Positions 45,237-55,500 of a stretch of 64,000 nt of DNA are shown here, piece by piece. Source of the stretch: Cantharellus purpuraceus. Its lineage: Eukaryota; Basidiomycota; Agaricomycetes; Cantharellales; Hydnaceae. The position numbers and the translations under genes are program-made. Each line of letters opens with the position of its first letter. Position 1 is the stretch's first letter. Location of the stretch: the NCBI GenBank assembly GCA_025174535.1, contig JALBUN010000010.1:930001-994000 (forward strand). The letters are read 5' to 3'. Below the pieces are notes generated by a model, which saw nothing but the letters and a program-made list of their open reading frames with translations, ran no database searches and had not been told where the DNA came from.

Positions 45237-46721
45237 TAAGCAGTCCTATAGCCTCCATACGGGCTGAGGGCTGCATTGGTACTCCCCATACGACAAACGA
45301 GGTCCGCCTGAACGCATCCACTCTTTCCCACTCTGACTCCCTTACCCTCCTCGTCTACTCCGACTCCATTCCCAATACCGCTATCCAAGCATTAATTGAC
45401 TCCAGTTCTACTCATTGTTTCCTCAATTCCTCTTTTTCCGATTTACATAAACTCCATACATACACCATAACTCCGATACCACTCCGATTATTTGATGGCA
45501 CTACTAATGCTGTTATTTCATGAGCTATAGATCTGTCTATCTATTTTTCTGTTGGAGAAATCCAGAACCTTACATTCTATGTTACTCCGCTTGACTCCAG
45601 CTGTTCTGTGGTTCTTGGACATAACTGGCTCACCCGCTACAATCCGTTGATTGACTGGGCATTGGGCCATATCACATTCCGTTCCCCAGTACAGGCTATG
45701 TCATCCCCAACGTCACCAGCAACTTTAGGTGCGAAACTATCTTCCGCCTCCACTGACTCCGCTCCGATAGATACTCCATCTGCCCCGCCGTTTATATCAC
45801 TGGTGGACGCTATGGTCTTTGCCAGACTAAGCAAACTGGATGGCTCTCACACATTCCAGGTCCACCTCTCCAATCTGATATTCCTCGCCGCTCGTTCCAC
45901 CTGATCAACTCCACTGGACCTATCTATGGTTCCTAAGGAGTATCATGAGTTCGCCGATGTGTTCAGCAAGTCTAAAGCCGACTCCCTAGCAGAACACCGA
46001 CCATACAATCTCAAGATTGAACTGGATGACAACTCCACCCCTCCACTTGGCCCTATCTACTCGCTATCCCAAAAAGAGCTACTGGCTCTCTGAACATTCA
46101 TAGACGAGAACTTGGCCACGGGCTTCATCTGCCAATCCCTATCGCCCCATGGAGCTCCAGTCCTATTTGTCCGCAAAAAAGACGGATCACTCCGTCTATG
46201 CATTGACTTCTGTGGACTCAACAAGATCACCAAGAAAGACCAATACCCAATACCCCGCACCACGGACCTACTCGAGAGTCCTCGAAAGGCTAAGATCTAT
46301 TCCAAAATAGATCTCCAACATGCCTACCATCTAGTCCGCATCCGAGAAGGCGACGAATGGAAAATGACTTTCTGCACTTGATATGGATCTTTCAAGTGGT
46401 GTGTCATGCCCTTCGGACTAACCAATGCTCCAGCCGCCTTCCAGAGGTTCATGAATGATACCTTCGCCGACCTCCTCAATGTGACTGTCCTCGTTTACTT
46501 AGACGACATTTTGGTATATTTGGACAATGAAGAAGAACATTGGACACATGTCCAAGAGGTACTCTGACGTCTCCAAAAACATGGCCTCTTTGCCCGCGCT
46601 GACAAATGTGAATTCCACTCCGACTCAGTCGAATACCTAGGCTATATCCTCTCCCCGGCAGGATTGACAATGTCCGATGACAAAATCAAAGCCATACAGG
46701 AATGGCCGGAACCACGGAAAG
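45237..46721 (+). pseudogene. Gypsy-type Pol fragment: protease and reverse transcriptase
   Basis: In the -1 frame to Gag. The protease active site is ALIDSSSTHCFLN (DSG/DTG expected; here DSS) with [18 protein letters not shown] after it. Reverse transcriptase: [73 protein letters not shown], the catalytic YLDDILVY box and GYILSPAGL. Stops (TGA) at 45521, 45902, 46091, 46379 and 46565 all fit CGA to TGA change. The frame stops at 46721 where an inverted family B copy begins; RNase H and integrase are missing. Not functional. Confidence 0.88.
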
Positions 46722-48094
46722 TGTATGGGAACTGGTTTTCTCTTAAAGGATCTTGTTTAAAGTCCCGAAACTGTACAATTTCGCTTCATGGCCTTAAATA
46801 TCAGCATATATCTGCTGCTTTCTCTTGATTCAGGGCCATTCAAATATTCTCTATTTTTTCATATTTTTTCGGGAATTTTCCATGCAGAAATGAGTCCACA
46901 ACCTTGTTGTTCTGCTGGGCGAAGTTTTGGGACCCACATGGACCCACAAACCTTCGCAGATGTCAGCAGCTTCAAAGTCAGCCGGAGTCACCCGGACAAC
47001 TGACTCATTTTCGATCACATGACTCATTTCAATCTCCGACTCAATCTGGTCACCACTGCCAGTAAATCCTCAATATCTTCCCAACCACTGCACCTCCTGA
47101 CTCCATTTTCAGTGGAGAGTTCAATAGAAGCTGTGCCTACCCATAGCTGTGCTGATCATCCCGGGAAACAAAGTATTGACCGAGTTATTTGGGTAATGGT
47201 GACTCATACCATGACTCCTGTGATTACTCATACTATGACTCCATTCATGACTCATGCCATGAGTCAGAGCAAATCCAAGCAGCTCATTGGCTAGGAAACT
47301 TCCACCCCCTTCTCACATATTCCACTATCTTCCAGTAGTTTCCATCTATTAATAGGTAGAAGTTTCCAGTAGTATTAGTCAGCTCCTGTTATAAAAGGAG
47401 CCCATTCTGCCTCTGAATAAATAACCATTTTCCACCCCATCATTTGCACATCAGTGTGACTAGAGTGACATACAGTGTCATCCTCTATATCTCAGTAACT
47501 GTTGATTGTCCAGTTCAAGGGTCGCTTACAGTTGTGTAACTGTATTTGATTGCACTCAAAGTAGTGATATTCCTGCTTTGGGCGTGAGTGTAGTATCTAC
47601 CTCGCATGACTACGAATCTACAGGGTGAGATTGTCTGTCAATAGTCCTGCCATTAGTGCTCTTTGTTTAAGTTACTAGTGTGTACTGCCTTTGCAGAGCA
47701 TTAGGATCTTGGACTCGTGTGAAGCAGTTGCTAGACTACTTCACACATTGCTGTTACCTGCTTCAGAGTGTCACTGGTTGGACGGTTGGATTCATCCACC
47801 TACTTCCTCTAGCCTCTAAGTGCATTCCCCTCTTTTTGGAATATCTGGACCCCTAAGCATCCGTGAACTCTAGACTCTGGAAGTCTTATTCATTCCCTAC
47901 TGCTAAGAAACGTATTACCTTCCTGCGTATCGTCTGCATTGACCATTACAATGGATTGTAACCAAAGTACAAATGTTAAATCGTTTCTGGAGTTGTGCTG
48001 CAGTAGGATTTGATATTCTTCTCAGCTGTTCATTCACAGAATTGTGGTGATTTAGAGTTTGCCCTAACACCATAATTTTGCGGGTTCCAAAACA
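46722..48094 (-). mobile_element. Family B copy, inverted
   Basis: TGTATGGGAACTGG ... GGGTTCCAAAACA, 1373 bp, the reverse complement of 41446-42899 over its length with differences. No target duplication (GAAAG before, CCTCT after), and its flanks are different parts of one gypsy element (RT left, 3' end right), so a deletion or recombination took place at this copy. Confidence 0.85.
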
Positions 48095-48406
48095 CCTCTG
48101 CTCCTCCTCCTCCTTCCATCTCCGTTCCGCCTCCTCCTCCTCCTTCCATCTCTGTTCTGCTTCCTCCTCCTCTTTCCGTCTCCGCTCCTCTTCCTCTTCC
48201 TTCCGTTGGGCCAAGAGCAACTGCTCAAGCTCGGCCATGCTCATGCTTGCCAAAGGGTTTGACATCGTTGAGGATAAGACCTCAATCATGCCCCACCTTT
48301 TATATGTCTCCAGACCCCCAGTATAACTCCAACTGCACCCAACCATCTCACCTATTCAATCCACGGACATGAGGCCTCAGGGGCTCAGCCTTAAATGGAG
48401 AGATAC
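48095..48406 (-). pseudogene. Antisense Glu-rich ORF and purine tract before gypsy 3' LTR
   Basis: The minus frame from 48346 reads on to MIEVLSSTMSNPLASMSMAE then LEQLLLAQRKEEEEERRRKE and more K/E/R-rich repeats, running into the inverted B copy at 48094 where it is cut. AAATGGAGAGATA at 48393-48405 is the likely polypurine tract of the plus-strand element, directly before TGTTATG. Confidence 0.6.
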
Positions 48407-50358
48407 TGTTATGACTATATTCATTAACATCCAGATCCCCATCCGATCCACTCAGATCCCCACGCATATGAAATCTATACTCCATTTGGAAACCGCCGTC
48501 TCCATCTACCTGTCTGATTGTCACCGCTGATTCCACCCATCCATCTCCGGTTCCGATTGATGCATCAGCATCACCATAGGAACCCAGACATCCGTCCCCA
48601 TCGGACTTGGACATACTCATGTAAGGCCGTCGGTGTTTTGGAACCCGCAAAATTATGGTGTTAGGGCAAACTCTAAATCACCACAATTCCGTGAATGAAC
48701 AGCTGAGAAGAATATCAAACCCTGCTGCAGCACAACTCCAGAAACAATTTAACGTTTGTACTTTGGTTACAATCCTTTGTATTGGTCAATGCAGACTATA
48801 CGCAGAAAGGTAATACATTTCTTAGCAGCAAGAAATGAATAAGACTTCCAGAGTCTAGAGTTCACGGACACTTAGGGGTCCAGATATTCCAAAAAGATGG
48901 GAATGCACTTAGAGGCTAAAGGAAGTAGGTGGATGAATCCAACCGTCCAACCAGTGGCACTCAGAAACGGGTAACAGCGATGTGTGAAGTAGTCTAGCAA
49001 CTGCTTCACACGAGTTCAAGCTTCTAATGCTCTGCAAAGGCAGTACACACTAGTAACTTAAACAAAGAGCACTAATGGCAGGACTATCGACAGACAATCT
49101 CACCCTGTAGATTCGTAGTCATGCGAGGTAGATACTACACTCACGCCCAAAGCAGGAATATCACTACTTCGAGTGCAATCAAGTACAGTTACACAACTGT
49201 AAAAGATCCTTGAACTGGTAATCAACAGTTACTGAGATAGAGGATGACACTGTATGTCACTCTAGTCACACTGGTGTGCAGAAGATGGGTAGAATATGAT
49301 GATATGTTTTATTTCAGAGGCAGAATGGCCTCCTTATATATTGTATTTACAGGGGCTGACTAATGCTTCTGGAATATTCTACCTATTAATAGATGGAAAC
49401 TACTGGAAGGTTGTGGAAGGTGGAAGAAAGGGGTAGAATATTCCAAGCCAATCACAGGATCTGATCACAGCACTAACACTGATCAGGAGCTGAATAATGG
49501 TTCTGGAAAGTTCTATCTAATAATAGAGGGAAACAGCTAGAATGTTATGGAAAGGGGTAGAATATTCCAAGGCAATCACCTGATTTGATCACCCATCAGC
49601 TGATCTGATCCCTGAACTAGGCACTGATCAGGCAAAAAGAAGGGTGTCCACCCTGTTTTCTGCACTGGTTTGGACAGCCATGGATAGCCACATGTCAGGT
49701 GATGATCTGCATGGAAAATAGTGCCCTGAGAGGCTGTGGTTGTTAAGTTACAGAATATTTATTGATCAGAGACATCTGAGCTTGAATTGAGGCCAAATGC
49801 CTGGTCCAAAAGGGGAGAGCCGGCTGTGTGAAGGTTTGTGGGCGCCTATGGGTCCACAACTGTAGCACAGCAGAAATAAATGATTCTGAGCCGAGTTCTG
49901 CATGGAATATTCCCGAAAAAATATGGAAAAATAGAGAATATTTGAATAAGTCCATTCCAGGTACAAGCATCAAATATATGCTGATATTTAGGAATGGAAA
50001 AGCAAAGAATAGCACATTGGTGCTGCATAAATGGAATTTGATAGGGAAAAGGTGGTTCCCATACATTCGGCCTCGGAGACCCATCACCGGAGTAATTATT
50101 ATTAGATTTCAAAATATGTATTTAAGTTGCCCAACTGGGGACTTCATTCCCCAGTTTGAATATTGAATCACGCCTAGTTCCTAAGTCCAATCCTAACTCT
50201 CTAAGTTGTACTCCGTCTCTGAAATCTTGGACACCAGTATTAGTGAGGGCGCAGCATATAAGCTGAAGCCAAGTCCGTTCCGACCCCCATGACGTACTCC
50301 AACTCCAACCCAACCTCCAACCCAATCTCCAACCCCCAATCAGACCTAGTGCGTAACA
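48407..50358 (+). mobile_element. Family A 3' LTR, split by a family B insertion
   Basis: LTR parts 48407-48633 and 50071-50358 together make one 515-bp LTR (...CATGTAAGGCCGTCGG|CCTCGGAGACCC...). The break point is the insertion of family B copy 48634-50065. Confidence 0.88.
48634..50065 (+). mobile_element. Family B solo repeat, TSD GTCGG/TTCGG
   Basis: 1432 bp, TGTTTTGGAACCCGC ... GTGGTTCCCATACA, inside a family A LTR. Flanking 5-mers are GTCGG (48629-48633) and TTCGG (50066-50070), a duplication with one later change. Its middle differs from the 41446 copy: it lacks the TGA(C/G)TCA array. Confidence 0.88.
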
Positions 50359-51783
50359 CTGCTTCTGAGTGCCACTGGTTGGACGGTCGGATTCATCCAC
50401 CTACTTCCTTTAGCCTCTAAGTGCATTCCCCTCTTTTCAGAATATCTGGACCCCTAAGCGTCCGTGAACTCTAGACTCTGGAAGTCTTATTCATTTCTTG
50501 CTGCTAAGAAACGTATTACTTTTCTGCGTATAGTCTGCATTGACCAATACAAGGGATTGTAACCAAAGTACAAATGTTAAATTGTTTCTGGAGTTGTGCT
50601 GCAGCAGGGTTTGATATTCTTCTCAGCTGTTCATTCATGGAATTGTGGTGATTTAGAGTTTGCCCTAACACCATAATTTTGTGGGTTCCAAAACAGTTTG
50701 GACCCAAGTCCAAACTAATCCTAAGCAATATAAAAGATGACAGGTTGTTGTAACCCATAACAAGAAACTACTTATTAAGAGAACAATAGTGGAGTTCAGG
50801 GTTGTCAGAGGTGGAGTTGATGGACAAGGAGTAGAAGGAAATGGAGATGGAGTCTGGAGATTGGATTTGGTGTTACAGGATGTAACAGTCCACAGCTGTA
50901 GCACAGCAGAATCAGCACATTCTGGGCAAAGTTCTGCATGGAAAATCCCCAAAAAAAATAGGGAAAAATAGAGAATATTTGAATAAGTCCACTCCAGGTA
51001 AAAGCACCATGTATTTAGAAATGGAAAAGTGAAATAAAGCACATTGGTGCTGCATAAATAGAATTTGATAGGGAAAAGGTGGTTCCCATACAACATTCTG
51101 GGTGAAGTTCTACATGGAAAATTCCTGAAAAAAAATAGGGAAAAATAAAGAATATTTGAATAAGTCCACACCGGGAAAAAGCACCATGTATGCTGATCTT
51201 TTGGAGTAGACAAGTGAAATAAAGCACATTGGTGCTGAAAAAATAGAATTTGATAGGTAAAGGAGATTCCCTGTTATGCGGTCGGAGATTGGGTCGGAGA
51301 TTGGGTTGAAGGTTGGGTCAGAGTCGGAGCACGTCATGGGGGTTGGAACGGACTTGGCTTCAGCTTATGTGCTGTGCCCTCACTGATACCGGTGTCCGAG
51401 ATTTCGGAGACGGAGTACGACTTAGAGAGTTAGGATTGGACTTAGGAACTAGGCATGATTCAATATTCAAACTGGGGAATGAAGTCCCCAGTCAGGCAAC
51501 TTAAATACATATTTTGAAATCTAATAATAATTACTCCGGTGATGGGTCTCCGAGGCTGACATCCTTACATGAGTATGTCCGAGTCCAACGGGGACGGATG
51601 TCCAGGTTCCTATGGTGATGCTGATGCATCAATCAGAACCGGAGACGGATGGGCGGAATCAGCGGTGACAATCGGACAGGTAGATGGAGACGGTGGTTTC
51701 CAAATGGAGTATAGATTTCATATGCGCGGGGATCGGATCTGGACGTTAATGAATATACAAATAAGTCATAACATTCCCATACA
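50359..51783. mobile_element. Patchwork of family B fragments
   Basis: 50360-50695 is an inverted 5' part of B (ends ...GGGTTCCAAAACA). 50696-51088 and 51089-51271 are two direct copies of the 3' part of B (each with CATGGAAAA..CC.GAAAAA and ..GGTGCT.. phrases). The last one is finished by ATTCCCATACA at 51774-51783 after a family A insertion. They must derive from several rearrangements. Confidence 0.65.
51272..51773 (-). mobile_element. Solo LTR, family A, TSD TTCCC
   Basis: 502 bp, inverted (TGTTATGCGGTCGG ... AAATAAGTCATAACA). TTCCC at 51267-51271 and 51774-51778. Inserted in the terminal GGTTCCCATACA of a family B copy. It keeps most CpG sites, so it is likely the youngest A copy here. 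Confidence 0.9.
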
Positions 51784-51803
51784 AAAGCCTCAATCTTGCA
51801 AAT

Positions 51804-52363
51804 GCAATATCCCAACTGAATGACATGAAATTAAGTAGATGTAGTCTCTGGTGTATGATCTAGTGTTTAATGTGAAAATATTGGCAGAAATATGCCTCAA
51901 TAAAATTTGCATTGTTCTACTTACATACACTTCTGAACACTTTTGTGCAATATTTGAGGCATCAGTGTGAATTTTGAGTTGTTCCATATGCCCTTATACA
52001 TGTCATTTAGTGATTGTTTGTTACCCTTGGGGTTACAAACAAGGCACAAGCTTTACAGGGTTTCTCATGGTCAGTTGCCTATGCTTGTCAAAGCCTCTGG
52101 CCCTTCTGTGAAGACTTTAGTCTTTATTGAACTGCATAATGCACTAAATGGTATGTATAAGAGCTTATTCAACAACCCTGAATTTACACCGATGCCTCAA
52201 ATCTTGCACAAAAATGTCCAGAAATGTATGCATAAGCAGAAAAGTGTAAATTTTATCAAGGCATATTTCTGTAAATTTTTCGAGATAAAACACTAGATAG
52301 TACATCAGAGACTACATCTACCTAATTTAGTGCCATTCGGTTGGGAAGTGAGTAAGATATTGC
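51804..52363. mobile_element. 560-bp foldback/MITE-like element
   Basis: Arms of about 190 bp are inverted repeats: left from GCAATATCCCAACTGAATG through GTAGATGTAGTCTCTG, ATATGCCTCAATAAAATTTG and TTGAGGCATCAGTGTGAATT; right with the matching TACACCGATGCCTCAAATCT, AAATTTTATCAAGGCATATT, CAGAGACTACATCTAC and CATTCGGTTGGGAAGTG...GATATTGC. A loop of about 180 bp lies between them. No transposase is coded. It ends about 170 bp before the phytochrome ATG. Confidence 0.75.
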
Positions 52364-52532
52364 GTTCATAAGTGTGAGACTTTGCGCTCTTCTAACAAGC
52401 GCTGGACTTACGTAATGCAAACCGCTGTAAAATTAATCACGTGATTGCTACTGAATGGTGACGCGGGATCACTTCTGACCCCCCTATGTCGTGTACATAA
52501 CTTTACTTTTTCCTTTGCCTTAAGAATTGGCA

Positions 52533-55500
52533 ATGCCTCATGAGTCCCGAGCCCTCACCTCGACATCTATAGGGAATTCATATGTTTATCCAGTTCGTTC
52601 GCTGTTCACAGGTATCAATGCACCTGTTCTTTCTCCCCCCAGACTATCTGCTTCCCGTAGAGCCAGCTTTCTGGATGAACGCTTGAGCCCTGCAGACGCT
52701 GCAGGGGCCGTCGACTCTAAATATACCACTCAGCAGGCAGATTCCATAAGCAGGAAGCATATTCACTTTTGTCACTTCCCTGATGAGAGCAGCGACCAGC
52801 GGCAGTCCATCTCCCAGCCCCTGGACCCCTGTCCCAATGGCAATCCAGCTGCACAGGTAGTGACAGGTCCCATGGATGAACCCGTTTCACACGCGCCTAT
52901 TGACGTTGCAGGTGATCCAGACGGACACAGTTCGCGCCCTCCTGAACTAGTTGCAGTTGCAGTTCCAGGCGCTGCTGCACTCACAGACAGCCACACTGGC
53001 TCCGATTCTGAATTCACACGGTCCAGTTTGGCATCTGCGGGCCTAGTCCACCTCGCTCCCATTCGCTTTGACTCCCAGTCGACAAATAGGTTTGTAACAA
53101 ACGCGTCTCCATATCCTTCGCATGGTAGTCGGTCTCTCATCATTTTCTGACTGCAGAGGCATAAGCTCAAATGCTTCGACACAAGGCTCTGACAGTCTAT
53201 CTTCAAGCGCTCAACCCTCACATCACCCGGCAGAGCGTTTGGTGACATACAGGTTTCAGCATGTCCAGGTAGGAGATATTGGGCATCATATTGTCATTGG
53301 GTATGAAGGGAAACTAACGAAATGTGAGGACGAGGTTTGTAAATATAATCTCTAGGTCATCCTCTTCCTCACATATTCTCAGCCAATCCGTGTCCCTGGT
53401 GCCGTACAGGGTTTTGGCGTCCTAGTAGCATTGCGCGAAGACGAAGACGCAGGCACTCTCGTTGTTCGCCAGGTGTCGGAGGTATGTTCGGCTGATGACA
53501 CATGTGTTCTCACTCATGCTGCTGTAGAATGCGTCCGGACTACTCGGATTGTCACCACAATACCTTTTTTCTCTGGATTGCTTCACTCATATCCTGCCTG
53601 ATTCACAGGCAGATGTTTTATGGGATAATGTTCAGTTCTTAAATGATCCTGAGCTTGAGGATCCTGACCGGCATACCGAGGGTCCACAAATATTTCTTCT
53701 TAGTGGGTGGAGTGAACCTGTATCAGCCGTTGATGAATCGGATACCGCAGCATCTGACCAACAAGCTGGTCGGAGATTATGGACATGCTGGTGTGCCGCA
53801 CACAAATCATCTAACAGACTCATCATTCTTGAATTTGAGCTCGAACGGGACTTACACAACCCGCTCTACCCACCATACCAGACAAACACGACCTTGGGTG
53901 ATTCTTCACACAGTATCTCTGAAAGCAGTGGAAATACACCTGGTTCGGGCACCGTCCGAGCAACTAGTGCAGAAGATAGGGGAGGAGGATCAAATCTGTC
54001 ACCTGCGTCTATTGATGAGAAGAGTATGATGGATAGCGAGGCCAATTCACAACGTGGCCTGCAAGGTGACAACGCGTGGATTCCAAGTGCGGAGGACATC
54101 CTCGAAAGTACAACAAGTTGTTCGAAGCCATTGCGGGCCCTTGAGCGCATGCGGCGTGTGAACCGTGCCCCTCCTGCGACAGAAAGCCGTAGGCCGGGTC
54201 AGCGTAGTGCGCAATCCTCTGGCATTGGCACCATGGACGTGTTCAGCGTCCTTACACAAGTTAATGATCAACTTGCTTCTGCCTCAGACCTGGATACATT
54301 CCTCAAGATGGTTGTGGGTGTGATCAAGGACTTGTGCCAGTTCCATCGCGTGCTAGTATACCAGTTTGATGAGTTATGGAATGGGCAAGTTGTCGCAGAG
54401 CTCGTCGAGTGGAACCAGACGCATGATTTATACAAAAATCTACATTTTCCTGCGTCAGATATCCCAGCACAGGTGAGCGAGGAAGATATGCATGGTCTTT
54501 GTCCTACTATGGCTCACGGACTGATTTTTTAGGCCCGCGAACTGTATTGCCTGAGTTTGTGATGTGTTACCATGTCCCTGAAATCCAGCCATGTTAAATC
54601 GTATTGTCTACAGATAAGGTTCGTCTACTGTATGATCGCTTTCAAACAACAGCGCGGCTGGTGGTGCGCGACCGAAGTGACTTAGATCCACCGCTTGTGA
54701 GTTGATTGTAGACGGGAATGCTGACCATCTTATTGACCCAACCTGGCGTAGGACATGACACACTCATATCTGCGCGCTATGAGTCCCATTCATATAAAAT
54801 GTTGGTTTCATATATGCTTTATTTTCTTCCCTAATATACTCTACTAGATCTAGGGAATATGGGCGTCCGGGCCTCCATGTCAATTGTGCGTCTGTCGTGT
54901 CTCTTTCACCCGTAGTTTGCCCATCAATGTTCTCTTCAGTCGATAGTTGCATTCGGCACCTTGTGGGGGTTGATAGCTTGTCACTCGGTACGCTCCTCTT
55001 ATTCTAATACTCTGCCCTGCTGGCATCTTCATGTGCTGATTCTCGCCATAATGCGCAGTATGGTGACCACGGCATGCGTGTCTCATTCCCGGTCCGACAA
55101 ATACTTCGTCTATTGAGCGATTCGATCTCGCGAAACATTGAACGACTGAGTTATGCCCAGCGGCTGCACACCCGCAAACTTGTGAGGCTTACTAAACTCT
55201 CATTTATCATTCGACCTTATTTTTGTTGTCAGATTAGTACGCTTCCAACAGACTCGCACCCGACTGGTTACATTGTCTCTAATGCGGAGGACCTTCTCTC
55301 TCTTTTTGATGCTGATTTTGGCGTTTTGGTTGTGGGTGAGGGTGCTAAAATTCTTGGACCCAACCAACATGGTATGGTTGTCATTCATTGAGCAAACGCT
55401 TTGCGAAATTGACTTGTACTCCTAGGCCAGGAGATTCTCATTTTGGCTGAATATCTACGATTAAAACAATTCGAGTGAGTGAGATCGAATTACATTCAAT

